Notes: a model not told the origin generated them from the letters alone. Shown: positions 1-8,010, numbered from the stretch's first letter. The stretch is DNA of 64,000 nucleotides from Micromonospora sp. NBC_00421 (GCF_036017915.1 NZ_CP107929.1:124001-188000), one strand, 5' to 3'. Program-made: numbers and translations.

Positions 1-1
1 G

Positions 2-343
2 GGCGGCACCCGGATCGAGTACGTCGAGGACCTGGGCGACTTCAAGACCGCCTGGGATCTGATCACCTTCGCCGGGTTCCTCGGCACCGGGATGCGGATG
101 GAGTTCACCTGGCACGGCTGCGACTCCGCGCTGGCCGCCCCACTGGTGCTCGACCTGGCCCGGCTCGCCGCCGCCGCGCACGCCGCCGGGCGCGTCGGAC
201 CCCTGCCCGAGCTGGCGTTCTTCTTCAAGGACCCGATCGACTCGCCCACCCACTCGCTGAGCGAGCAGTGGCAGCGGCTCGTCGACTTCACCCGGGAGTT
301 GCACGCCTTCACCCGGGAACTGCACGCCGGGGGTGCCGGGTGA
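2..343 (+). CDS. ino1: inositol-3-phosphate synthase, C-terminal fragment
   Basis: The reading frame enters from the left edge; its real start is outside the window. The visible 113 residues resemble the end of the archaeal/actinobacterial branch of myo-inositol-1-phosphate synthases: RIEYVEDLGDFKTAWD, then GFLGT, then FTWHGCDSALAAPLVLDL and a final FFFKDP segment. The full enzyme would isomerise glucose 6-phosphate to inositol 3-phosphate with NAD. The stop overlaps the GTG of the next gene by 4 bp (GTGA), so it is translationally coupled to the ebo genes, where such a synthase is a usual neighbour. A short in-frame duplication (FTRELHA twice) sits just before the C-terminus. Assignment rests on motif recall. 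Confidence 0.8.
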   Translation, partial: GGTRIEYVEDLGDFKTAWDLITFAGFLGTGMRMEFTWHGCDSALAAPLVLDLARLAAAAHAAGRVGPLPELAFFFKDPIDSPTHSLSEQWQRLVDFTRELHAFTRELHAGGAG

Positions 344-1263
344 CCAGCCTGGCCGACCTGGCCGAGCTGGTCCGGGCACCGGCCGCGCTCTCCGTACCCG
401 GGGATCTGGTGGCCGGGGCGGCGGCGGCCGGAGTGCTCGGTCCGCGTACCGCCGGGTTGGCCGGGGCGTCGGTGCTGCTCTACTGGGCCGGGATGGCCGC
501 CAACGACTGGGCCGACCGTGGGCTGGACGCCGAGGAACGACCGGAACGACCGATCCCCAGCGGCCGGGTCAGCCCGAGCGCCGCCGCCGGGATCGCCGCC
601 GGGCTCACCGTGGCCGGCCTGGGCCTGGCCGCCGCCGTGGGCGGCCGGCGGGCCACCGCCGTCGCGCTCCCGCTCGCCGCCACCATCTGGGGGTACGACG
701 TGGTGGCCAAGAACACCGCCGCCGGCCCCGCCGTGATGGCCGCCTGCCGAGGGCTGGACGTGCTGCTCGGCGCGTCGCCGGGTCGACCGGTCCGGGCGCT
801 GCCGGCGGCGTTGACAGTCGCCGCGCACACCTGGACGGTCACCGCCCTGTCCCGACGCGAGGTGACCGGCGCCGACGCCGCCCTGCCCCGGCGTACCCTC
901 GCCGGCACCGCGCTCGTCGCGTTGGCCGCCACCACCCTGCCCCGCCCCACCGGTCGACCGTCCCCGGGGGACGACGCGGTGCCGGCGTCGACCGGCGCGG
1001 CCGGTGTCGGCCGCTCGCTCGCCGCCGCGCTGCCGGTCGGCCTGGCCGGCTGGTACGTCGCCCGCTACGGCGGCGCGCAGGTCCGGGTGGCCGCAGACCC
1101 CACCGCCGGCCGGGTCCGGGCGGCCGTCGGGGCCGGGATCACCGGCCTGCCGTCGTTGCAGGGCGCGCTCACCGCCCGGGCCGGCGCCGGCCTGCTCGGT
1201 GCGCTTGTCGCCCTCGCCGCGCCGCTCGGCGGCCGGTTGGCCCGGAAGCTCTCCCCGACATGA
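340..1263 (+). CDS. eboC: UbiA-family prenyltransferase EboC (SCO3242 type)
   Basis: Integral membrane prenyltransferase of 307 residues. The first Asp-rich motif is NDWAD (residues 55-59), followed by RPERPIPSGR, the usual UbiA signature. A second polar loop, YDVVAKN, lies near residue 125. Hydrophobic segments separate these loops. The family moves a polyprenyl group onto an acceptor at the membrane; the acceptor is unknown. Start GTG at 340 is chosen because it forms a GTGA overlap with the upstream stop; the longer upstream reading is a shadow. The position between an inositol-phosphate synthase and a TIM-barrel gene is the ebo-cluster arrangement. A polyprenyl synthase at the end of the same operon could supply its substrate. 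Confidence 0.88.
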   Translation: MTSLADLAELVRAPAALSVPGDLVAGAAAAGVLGPRTAGLAGASVLLYWAGMAANDWADRGLDAEERPERPIPSGRVSPSAAAGIAAGLTVAGLGLAAAVGGRRATAVALPLAATIWGYDVVAKNTAAGPAVMAACRGLDVLLGASPGRPVRALPAALTVAAHTWTVTALSRREVTGADAALPRRTLAGTALVALAATTLPRPTGRPSPGDDAVPASTGAAGVGRSLAAALPVGLAGWYVARYGGAQVRVAADPTAGRVRAAVGAGITGLPSLQGALTARAGAGLLGALVALAAPLGGRLARKLSPT

Positions 1264-2240
1264 CCGTCCCGCAGCCCACTGGCCCGGCCGGCAGCTCGCA
1301 GCGCGGCCCGACCACGGGCGACGGTGTGCCCGCCGGCGGGGTGGACCGGCTCCGGTTCGGCTACGGCACCAACGGGTTCGCCAACCACCGGCTCGACGAC
1401 GCCCTGACGGTGCTGGCCGACCTCGGCTACGAGGGGATCGCGCTCACCCTGGACCACGACCACCTCGACCCGTACGCGCCGGGGCTGGCCCGCCGGGTCG
1501 ACGCGGTGGCGCGGCGGCTGGCCGCGCTCGGCCTCGGCGTGGTGGTCGAGACCGGCGCCCGGTTCCTGCTCGACCCGTGGCGTAAACACGCCCCGACGCT
1601 GCTGCACGACGACCCGGCCGGTCGGGTCGACTTCCTGGAACGGGCGGTACGGGTCGGCGCGGACCTCGGCGCGGAGGCGGTCTCCTTCTGGGCCGGGGTC
1701 CGGCCCGGCCACGTCACCCCGGAGGTCGCCCGCGACCGGCTGGTCGCCGGGTGCGCCACGGTGGTCGCCGCCGCCGACCGGGCCGGGGTGACCCTGGGCT
1801 TCGAGCCGGAGCCCGGGATGCTCGTCGAGGACATCGCCGGCTGGCGGTGGCTGCGCCACGCCCTCGGCGAGCCGGCGTGCTTCGGCATCACCCTCGACAT
1901 CGGACACTGCCGGTGCCTGGAGTCGGCGACCGTGCCCGACTGCGTGCACCAGGTGGCCGAACACCTGGTCAACGTGCAGATCGACGACATGCGCCGGGGG
2001 GTGCACGAGCACCTGGAGTTCGGCACCGGCGAGATCGACTTCCCGCCGGTGCTGCGCGCCCTGGCCGACGGCGGCTACCGGGGGCTGGTCGCCGTGGAAC
2101 TGCCCCGGCACTCGCACGCCGCGCCCACCGTGGCGGCCCGGTCGCTGGACTTCCTGCGGACCGCCGCCCGGCAGGCCGGCCTCACCCCGGACACGCGACC
2201 CGCGCCGGTCGGGGCCGACCGCACCACCGGGGTGGACTGA
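1260..2240 (+). CDS. sugar phosphate isomerase/epimerase, ebo-associated TIM barrel
   Basis: Protein of 326 residues of the xylose-isomerase-like TIM-barrel superfamily (AP endonuclease 2 fold). A disordered 30-residue head rich in Pro, Gly and Ser precedes FGYGTNGFANH. Metal-ligand motifs are visible: GFEPEPGM, then TLDIGHCRC, VNVQIDDM and the C-terminal VAVELPRHSH. The family isomerises or epimerises sugar and inositol phosphates using a divalent metal; the substrate here is unknown. ATG at 1260 overlaps the eboC stop by 4 bp (ATGA). It is distinct from EboE, which follows later and has the same fold, so this operon carries two such barrels. Confidence 0.85.
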   Translation: MTVPQPTGPAGSSQRGPTTGDGVPAGGVDRLRFGYGTNGFANHRLDDALTVLADLGYEGIALTLDHDHLDPYAPGLARRVDAVARRLAALGLGVVVETGARFLLDPWRKHAPTLLHDDPAGRVDFLERAVRVGADLGAEAVSFWAGVRPGHVTPEVARDRLVAGCATVVAAADRAGVTLGFEPEPGMLVEDIAGWRWLRHALGEPACFGITLDIGHCRCLESATVPDCVHQVAEHLVNVQIDDMRRGVHEHLEFGTGEIDFPPVLRALADGGYRGLVAVELPRHSHAAPTVAARSLDFLRTAARQAGLTPDTRPAPVGADRTTGVD

Positions 2241-2275
2241 CCACCGCCGACCGCACACCTGGGGAGGGGAGACGG

Positions 2276-2878
2276 ATGACACCGGATCGACTGCGGGCCG
2301 CGCTGGAGGGCGTACCCGATCCCGACTGGCTGGAGACCGCGCTGCGCCGCGTCGCGGCCGAGCCCGGCACGGTGGCGCGGTACTTCCCGGCCGCCGCCCG
2401 GCGGTGCGGCCGGCACGAGCTGCCTGCCGCACCCGGCTGGACCGCCGACGAGGCGGCCCGGACGCTGCTGCTTGTCGCGCTCCCCGCCGACCTGGCCGCC
2501 GGGCAGGCCGAGGAGGTGTACCGGTACGGCGACGCCGCCGAGAAGCGGGCCGTGCTCAAGGCCCTGCCGCTGCTGCCGATCGGGACGGCCGGGGTGTCGC
2601 TGCTGCACGACGCGATCCGCACCAACGACACCCGGCTGGTCGCCGCCGCGCTCGGCCCGTACGCCCGGCACCTGGCACCGGAGGCCTGGCGGCAGGCGGT
2701 GCTCAAGTGCGTCTTCATCGGGGTGCCGCTGGCCGCCGTCGCCGACCTGGACACCCGCGCCGACGGGGAGCTGGCCGCGATGCTCGCCGCGCTCGCCGCG
2801 GAACGGCACGCCGCCGGCCGGCAGCTCCCCGCCGACGCCACCGCACTGCTCGACCGGCTCACCATCAGGGAGGCGTGA
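2276..2878 (+). CDS. eboA: EboA domain-containing protein
   Basis: A 200-residue, mostly helical protein without signal peptide or membrane segment. The run YGDAAEKRAVLKALPLLP followed by LLHDAIRTNDTRLVAAALGPYA and a conserved QAVLKCVF is characteristic of the EboA family. No catalytic function is established for the family; in other bacteria ebo genes are linked to export or trafficking of a metabolite precursor. ATG at 2276 is preceded by a strong purine-rich ribosome site (ggggagggga). The preceding 35 bp is the only gap between the first five genes of the operon, so translation restarts here rather than being overlap-coupled. Confidence 0.85.
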   Translation: MTPDRLRAALEGVPDPDWLETALRRVAAEPGTVARYFPAAARRCGRHELPAAPGWTADEAARTLLLVALPADLAAGQAEEVYRYGDAAEKRAVLKALPLLPIGTAGVSLLHDAIRTNDTRLVAAALGPYARHLAPEAWRQAVLKCVFIGVPLAAVADLDTRADGELAAMLAALAAERHAAGRQLPADATALLDRLTIREA

Positions 2879-3733
2879 ATGCGCATCTTCGACCCGCACA
2901 TCCACATGACGTCGCGGACCACCGACGACTACGAGCGGATGGCCGCCGCCGGGGTCCGCGCCGTGGTCGAGCCGGCCTTCTGGCTGGGGCAGCCGCGCAC
3001 CAGCGCCGCCTCCTTCGCCGACTACTTCGACTCGCTGATCGGCTGGGAGCCGTTCCGGGCCGCACAGTTCGGGGTCCGGCACCACGCCACCGTGGCGCTG
3101 AACCCCAAGGAGTCCAACGACCCGCGCTGCCGCCCGGTGCTCGACCTGCTGCCCCGCTACCTGGAGAAGGACGCCGTGGTCGCGGTCGGCGAGATCGGCT
3201 ACGACGACATGACGCCGGCCGAGGACGAGGCGTTCGCCACCCAGCTCGCCCTGGCCGTCGACCACGACCTGCCCGCCCTGGTGCACACCCCGCACCGGGA
3301 CAAGGCGCGCGGCGTCGAGCGCAGCCTCGCGGTGGTCGCCGAGAGCGGCATCGCGCCCGGCCGGGTGGCGTTGGACCACCTCAACGAGGTGACCGTGAAG
3401 CTGGCCCGGGACAGCGGCTGCTGGCTGGGCTTCTCGATCTACCCGGACACCAAGATGTCGCCGCCGCGGATGGTGGAGCTGCTGCGCACGTACGGCACCG
3501 AGCGGATGCTCGTCAACTCGGCCGCCGACTGGGGCCGCTCCGACCCGCTGCTGACCCGGGCCACCGGCGAGGCGATGCTGGCCGCCGGGTTCACCGACGA
3601 CGACGTCGACCTGGTGCTCTGGCGCAACCCGGTGGAGTTCTACGGGCAGTCCGGTCGGCTCGACCTGACCGACCTGGACGCCCCGGCCACCGGCACCTTC
3701 GAGGGCAACTCCATCCTGCGCGGCGGCGACTGA
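2879..3733 (+). CDS. eboB: TatD-family metal-dependent hydrolase EboB
   Basis: A 284-residue amidohydrolase-superfamily barrel. Metal-binding residues are visible as DPHIH at residues 5-9, VGEIGYDD, LVHTPHRDK and LDHLNE. The TatD family hydrolyses phosphoester or amide bonds with two divalent metals; the EboB substrate is not known. ATG at 2879 directly abuts the eboA stop, and the stop overlaps the ATG of eboE by 1 bp (TGATG). The unusually tight spacing means eboA, eboB and eboE must be made from one transcript. No export signal is present, so a cytoplasmic role is likely. Confidence 0.87.
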   Translation: MRIFDPHIHMTSRTTDDYERMAAAGVRAVVEPAFWLGQPRTSAASFADYFDSLIGWEPFRAAQFGVRHHATVALNPKESNDPRCRPVLDLLPRYLEKDAVVAVGEIGYDDMTPAEDEAFATQLALAVDHDLPALVHTPHRDKARGVERSLAVVAESGIAPGRVALDHLNEVTVKLARDSGCWLGFSIYPDTKMSPPRMVELLRTYGTERMLVNSAADWGRSDPLLTRATGEAMLAAGFTDDDVDLVLWRNPVEFYGQSGRLDLTDLDAPATGTFEGNSILRGGD

Positions 3734-4986
3734 TGCGGCTGCGGCACGCCGACGGCAGCACCGTCCACCTCGGCTACTGCACCAACGTGCACCCCGCCGA
3801 GGACACCGCCGGCGTCCTCGCCCAACTCGACACGTACGCGCTGCCGGTGCGCGAGGCGCTCGGCTCGGACCTGCTCGGCCTGGGGCTGTGGCTGGCCGCC
3901 CCGGTCGCCGCCGAGCTGGCCGCCGACCCGGCCGCCCGGCGTCGGCTGCGCGCCGAGCTGACCCACCGGGGACTGGAGGTGGTCACCCTCAACGGCTTCC
4001 CGTACGCGGCCTTCCAGGCCCCGGTGGTCAAGGGCGCGGTCTACCACCCGGACTGGACCACCGGGCAGCGACTGCGATACACCCTCGACCTGGCCCGGGT
4101 GCTTGCCGACCTGCTACCCGACGACGCCGCCCGGGGATCGATCTCCACCCTGCCACTGGCCTGGCGGCAGCCCTGGGACGCGGCCCACGCCGACACTGCC
4201 CGCCGCCGGCTCGCCGCGCTCACCGCGGGGTTGGCCGAGGTGGAACGGGACACCGGCCGCCCGGTGCGGGTGGGCTTCGAGCCGGAACCGGGCTGCGTGG
4301 TGGAGAGCAGCGGGCAGGCCGCCGCGCTGCTGTCCGGTCTGGACCCGGACCGGCTCGGCATCTGTCTCGACCTGGCCCATCTCGCCTGCGCCTGGGAGGA
4401 GCCCGTCGAGGCGCTGGCCCGGTTGCGCGCCGCCGGCCTGCCGGTGGTCAAGGTGCAGGTCTCCGCCGCCCTGGAGTCGGCCGACCCGGTCGCCGACGCC
4501 GAGGCGCTGGGCCGCTGGGTCGAGCCACGCTTCCTGCACCAGACCCGGACCGCCGGCTGCGCCCACGCCGTCGACCCGGCTGACCCGGCGTACGCGGCCG
4601 ACGACCTGGACGCCGCGCTGGCCGCGCGGTTGCCGGGGGCCTGGCGGGTGCACTACCACGTGCCGCTGCACGCCCCGCCCGAGCCGCCGCTGACCTCGAC
4701 CCTGCCGGTGTTGCGCACCGCGCTGGGCGCGCTGCTCGGCGGCCCGACCGCCGGCTGCGACCACCTGGACGTCGAGACGTACACGTGGGGGGTGCTGCCG
4801 GCGGCACGGCGTCCACGCACCGACGCGGAGCTGGCCGTCGGGATCGCCGCCGAGCTGGCCTTCGCCCGCGACGAACTGGTCACCCTCGGCCTTAGCCCGG
4901 TCGACCGAGCCACCCCCGACCGGGCGACCAACGGCCTTAGCCCGGTCGACCGAGCCATCCCGACGATCCTGGGAGCACGACGATGA
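3733..4986 (+). CDS. eboE: metabolite traffic protein EboE
   Basis: A 417-residue TIM-barrel protein of the xylose-isomerase-like superfamily. It begins HLGYCTNVHPAED, which is typical of EboE, and carries metal-site motifs GFEPEPGC, ICLDLAHLACAWEE and the late HYHVPLH and DHLDVETYTWGVLP. The family occurs only in ebo-type clusters and is annotated as having a role in metabolite traffic; no reaction is proven. The start overlaps the eboB stop by 1 bp. Near its C-terminus the octapeptide GLSPVDRA is repeated 15 residues apart, an in-frame DNA duplication. The stop overlaps a mini-ORF ATG (ATGA). Confidence 0.87.
   Translation: MRLRHADGSTVHLGYCTNVHPAEDTAGVLAQLDTYALPVREALGSDLLGLGLWLAAPVAAELAADPAARRRLRAELTHRGLEVVTLNGFPYAAFQAPVVKGAVYHPDWTTGQRLRYTLDLARVLADLLPDDAARGSISTLPLAWRQPWDAAHADTARRRLAALTAGLAEVERDTGRPVRVGFEPEPGCVVESSGQAAALLSGLDPDRLGICLDLAHLACAWEEPVEALARLRAAGLPVVKVQVSAALESADPVADAEALGRWVEPRFLHQTRTAGCAHAVDPADPAYAADDLDAALAARLPGAWRVHYHVPLHAPPEPPLTSTLPVLRTALGALLGGPTAGCDHLDVETYTWGVLPAARRPRTDAELAVGIAAELAFARDELVTLGLSPVDRATPDRATNGLSPVDRAIPTILGARR
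4887..4957 (+). repeat. 26-bp direct repeat inside the eboE 3' end
   Basis: Copies at 4887-4912 and 4932-4957 are identical over 26 bp (core ggccttagcccggtcgaccg) and are spaced 45 bp apart, a multiple of three. They encode GLSPVDRA twice without breaking the frame. This looks like a recent in-frame tail extension outside the conserved barrel. Confidence 0.9.
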
Positions 4987-5054
4987 ACGAGCGCCACCGA
5001 CCCGGCACGACGAGGTGCCACCGCCGCGCCGGGCGCAGCGAGGTGTCGGCGTGA
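4983..5054 (+). CDS. mini-ORF coupling eboE to eboF (23 residues)
   Basis: A 24-codon frame fills the eboE-eboF gap exactly. Its ATG overlaps the eboE stop (ATGA, 4983-4986) and its stop overlaps the eboF GTG (GTGA, 5051-5054). The product would begin MNERHRPGTTRC and be very basic. I do not recognise a family. A ribosome leaving eboE could re-initiate here and be delivered to eboF, so the likely role is translational relay; a functional peptide is not excluded. The alternative is chance: only two 4-bp overlaps and no stop in 21 codons are needed in GC-rich DNA. Confidence 0.45.
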   Translation: MNERHRPGTTRCHRRAGRSEVSA

Positions 5055-6589
5055 GCCGCCGGCTGGTGGTGCTGGACGTGGTCGGGCTGACCCCCCGGCT
5101 GCTGGCCCACATGCCCCGGCTGCGTGCCGTCGCCGAGCAGGGTTTCTCGGCCGAGCTGGGTACAGTGCTGCCGGCGGTGACCTGCTCGGCGCAGGCCACC
5201 CTGCTGACCGGCGAGCCGCCGGCCGGGCACGGCATCGTCGGCAACGGCTGGTACTTCCGCGACCTCGGCGAGGTGCTGCTGTGGCGGCAGCACCACGCGC
5301 TGGTCGGCGGGGAGAAGGTCTGGCAGGCGGCCCGCCGGGTCGAGCCCGGCTACACGGTGGCCAACGTCTGCTGGTGGTACGCGATGGGCGCGGACGTCGA
5401 CTGGACCGTCACGCCCCGGCCGATCTACTACGCCGACGGGCGCAAGGAACCGGACTGCTGGACCGATCCGCCGGAGCTGCACGACACGCTCACCGACGCC
5501 CTGGGCACCTTCCCCCTGTTCACCTACTGGGGCCCGGGGGCCGGGCTGCCCTCGTCCCGGTGGATCTGCCGGGCGGCCGAGCGGATCCTCGCCGACCAGG
5601 CCCCCGACCTGACCCTGGTGTACGTACCGCACCTCGACTACGACCTGCAACGCTTCGGCCCGTCCTCGCCCCGGGCGGCCGCCGCGGCGGCGGAGCTGGA
5701 CGCGGTGCTCGCCCCACTGCTGGACGCCGCGCGGGCCGCCGACGCGACAGTGGTGGCGCTATCCGAGTACGGCATCACCGAGGTCTCCCGCCCGGTGGAC
5801 GTCAACCGGCTGCTACGCGCCGAGGGGCTGCTGCGGGTCTACACCCAGGACGGCATGGAATACCTGGACCCGTGGACGTCCCGGGCGTTCGCCGTCGCCG
5901 ACCACCAGATCGCCCACGTCTACGTGAAGGACCCGGCGGACGTGGCGGCGGTGGCGAAGCTCTGCGCCGGGCTGCCCGGGGTGGCCGAGGTGCTCGACGC
6001 CGAGGGCAAGGCGGCGGCCGGGCTGGACCACGAGCGGGCCGGCGAACTGGTGCTGGTGGCCGAGCCGGACTCCTGGTTCACCTACTACTACTGGCTGGAC
6101 GACGACCGCGCCCCGGACTTCGCCCGCAACGTCGAGATCCACCGCAAGCCCGGGTACGACCCGGCGGAGCTGTTCTTCGACCCGGCCGCACCGGGGGCGG
6201 CGAAACGGCGGGCGGGGATCGCCCTGGCCCGCAAGAAGCTCGGCATGCGGTACCTGATGAGCGTGGTCGGTCTGGACGCGGGGGCGCGGGCGGTCCGTGG
6301 CTCGCACGGCCGGTTGCCGGCCGACCCGGCGGACGGGCCGGTGCTGATCTGCTCCGACCCGTCCGCCGCCCGGGACACCTTCGCCGCCACCGAGGTCAAG
6401 GCGTTGCTGCTGGACCTGGCCGGTCTGGGCCCGGCCACCGCGCCGACGGCTGCGGCCGGCGCTGGTGCCGTACCGACGGCTGCGGCGGGTGCGGATGCCG
6501 TACCGACGGGTGCGGTGCCGGCCGGGGCGGATGCCGGCGCGGTGTCGGCGGACCCGACCGGTCCGCCGGGCACGGGGGAGCGGCGGTGA
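5051..6589 (+). CDS. eboF: alkaline phosphatase-family protein EboF
   Basis: A 512-residue protein of the nucleotide pyrophosphatase/phosphodiesterase branch of the alkaline phosphatase superfamily. The nucleophile Thr44 lies in LPAVTCSAQATLLTG, and VYVPHLDYDLQRFGP and ADHQIAHVYV are the other metal-site strands. The usual SDHG metal motif reads LSEYGI here, as I recall for this subfamily, which may alter metal binding. No signal peptide is seen. GTG 5051 is chosen over an upstream ATG because it gives a GTGA junction and starts at the first beta strand (RLVVLDVVG). The last 45 residues are an Ala/Pro/Thr repeat tail (PTAAAGA, VPTAAAGA, VPTGAVPAGA) from slipped 33-36-bp DNA repeats. Confidence 0.87.
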   Translation: MSRRLVVLDVVGLTPRLLAHMPRLRAVAEQGFSAELGTVLPAVTCSAQATLLTGEPPAGHGIVGNGWYFRDLGEVLLWRQHHALVGGEKVWQAARRVEPGYTVANVCWWYAMGADVDWTVTPRPIYYADGRKEPDCWTDPPELHDTLTDALGTFPLFTYWGPGAGLPSSRWICRAAERILADQAPDLTLVYVPHLDYDLQRFGPSSPRAAAAAAELDAVLAPLLDAARAADATVVALSEYGITEVSRPVDVNRLLRAEGLLRVYTQDGMEYLDPWTSRAFAVADHQIAHVYVKDPADVAAVAKLCAGLPGVAEVLDAEGKAAAGLDHERAGELVLVAEPDSWFTYYYWLDDDRAPDFARNVEIHRKPGYDPAELFFDPAAPGAAKRRAGIALARKKLGMRYLMSVVGLDAGARAVRGSHGRLPADPADGPVLICSDPSAARDTFAATEVKALLLDLAGLGPATAPTAAAGAGAVPTAAAGADAVPTGAVPAGADAGAVSADPTGPPGTGERR

Positions 6590-7653
6590 CTGTCACCGCC
6601 ACCGCGGCCGATGCCAGCGAGCTGCGGACCCGCTTCGACGCCGAACTGGTGGCCTTTCTCGACCGGCAGGGGCCGGACTGGCCGGACGGCGCGCCGCGCG
6701 GCATCTTCACCGCGCTGCACCGGTTCGTGCTGGCCGGGGGGAAGCGGTTGCGTCCGCTGTTCTGCTACTGGGGCTGGCGGGGGGCCGGGGGCGCGGACGA
6801 CCGGCCGATCGTGGTGGCCGCGGCGGCGTTGGAGCTGTTCCACGCGTTCGCGCTGATCCACGACGACATCCTGGACGGCAGCGACCACCGCCGGGGCGCC
6901 CCCTCGGTGCACCGGGTCTTCGCCGAGCTGCACACCCGGTCGGCGTGGCGCGGCGACCCGGAGACCTACGGCCGGAACACCGCCCTGCTCTGCGGGGATC
7001 TCTGCGCGGCCTGGTCGGATCAGATGTTCCACGAGTGCGGGCTGACCTCCGCGCAGATCTGGCAGGGTTACCGGGTCTTCGCCCGGATGCGGACCGAGGT
7101 GATCGCGGGCGAGTACCTGGACCTGGTCTCGGGGGTCGGGGACGGCTCGGTGGCCAGCGCGCTCACCGTGATCCGGATGAAGGCGGCCCGGTACACGGTG
7201 ACCCGGCCGTTGCAGATCGGTGCGGCGCTGGCCGGGGCCCCGGCGGAGCTGATCGCCGCGCTCGTCGACTTCGGCGACCCGCTGGGGGACGCGTTCCAGC
7301 TCCGCGACGACGTGCTCGGGGTCTTCGGCGATCCGGCGGTGACCGGTAAATCCATCCTGGACGACCTGCGGGAGGGCAAGCCGACGGTGATGATGGCACT
7401 GGCCCGTGACGCCGCCGACCGGGTGCAGGCCGCCCGGCTGCGCGACCTGTTCGGCAATCCCGAGCTGGACGCGGCGGGTGCCGCCGAGCTGCGGGCGATC
7501 ATCGAGACCACCGGGGCGCGGGAAAAGATCGAGCGGTTGATCCGGGTCCGCGCGGACGCGGCGCGGGTCGCGCTCGCCCAGGTGCCGCTGGCGGAGCCGG
7601 CGCGTACCGCCCTGGCCGGGCTGGCCGACCAGGCCGTGCACCGCCAGCACTGA
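6586..7653 (+). CDS. polyprenyl diphosphate synthase
   Basis: A 355-residue trans-isoprenyl diphosphate synthase. GGKRLRP at residues 51-57 binds isopentenyl diphosphate, and the first Asp-rich motif is DDILD (93-97). The second, near residue 241, is DDVLG, followed by GDPAVTGKSILDDLREGKPT. The enzyme condenses isopentenyl diphosphate onto an allylic primer; chain length cannot be read from sequence alone. GTG 6586 overlaps the eboF stop by 4 bp, making it the last gene of the ebo operon. It plausibly supplies the prenyl donor for EboC, which is an inference from co-transcription. Confidence 0.92.
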   Translation: MTVTATAADASELRTRFDAELVAFLDRQGPDWPDGAPRGIFTALHRFVLAGGKRLRPLFCYWGWRGAGGADDRPIVVAAAALELFHAFALIHDDILDGSDHRRGAPSVHRVFAELHTRSAWRGDPETYGRNTALLCGDLCAAWSDQMFHECGLTSAQIWQGYRVFARMRTEVIAGEYLDLVSGVGDGSVASALTVIRMKAARYTVTRPLQIGAALAGAPAELIAALVDFGDPLGDAFQLRDDVLGVFGDPAVTGKSILDDLREGKPTVMMALARDAADRVQAARLRDLFGNPELDAAGAAELRAIIETTGAREKIERLIRVRADAARVALAQVPLAEPARTALAGLADQAVHRQH

Positions 7654-7690
7654 CCCGCGCCGGTCCGGGCCCTTCGTCGCTCCGGGGCGC

Positions 7691-7717
7691 GGACCTCCGT
7701 GCGGTGAGCGGAGGTCC
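7691..7717. terminator. hairpin after the ebo operon
   Basis: Perfect 9-bp arms ggacctccg (7691-7699) and cggaggtcc (7709-7717) with a 9-nt loop lie 37 bp after the polyprenyl synthase stop. There is no T tract, as is common for actinomycete terminators. Confidence 0.55.
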
Positions 7718-7769
7718 GTGGTGTTCCGACCGGCCGGAGCGTCTGTCCGTCTGGTGCGGGTGGCAGGCT

Positions 7770-7782
7770 TTCATCAGATGAA
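7770..7782. promoter_or_regulatory. operator-like palindrome TTCATCAGATGAA
   Basis: A 13-bp perfect dyad with one central base, TTCATC-A-GATGAA. The reverse complement of the same 13-mer recurs at 7998-8010. Two matching dyads upstream of a carbohydrate-type secreted gene are typical for a GntR- or LacI-family repressor; the regulator is not identified. Confidence 0.55.
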
Positions 7783-7997
7783 TGTGGATTCCCGTACGGG
7801 CGGGTCGCCCCGGCGTTGCGGGCGAGCGTCCCCGCGTTGCGGGCGAGCCTCGCTCAGGCTGGGGCACGTCCCGGCGTCAGGGGTGAACCGGGGGGGCGTT
7901 ACTGCTCGGCACCGAGCGGTGACCCGCAGGTGTCCACCAGGCCAGCCGGCCCGCTGCCGCTCGGCGCGGAACCGGGGATGACAGCTGATGCGCATGC

Positions 7998-8010
7998 TTC
8001 ATCTGATGAA
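7998..8010. promoter_or_regulatory. operator-like palindrome TTCATCTGATGAA
   Basis: Second copy of the dyad at 7770-7782, in the opposite orientation and 228 bp away, centred about 320 bp before the 8326 start. Similarity extends to the flanking A and CC. The spacing would allow a repression loop. Confidence 0.55.

Noticed and set aside
1065..3379. Long minus-strand open frames antisense to the ebo genes
   Set aside because: They are shadows produced by GC-rich codon positions: Arg/Pro/Gly/Ala-rich, without domains and opposite genes with clear families.
7813..7850. Short repeats cgttgcgggcgagc as regulatory sites
   Set aside because: Low complexity GC-rich tandem copies in an area of other slippage repeats; nothing suggests protein binding.
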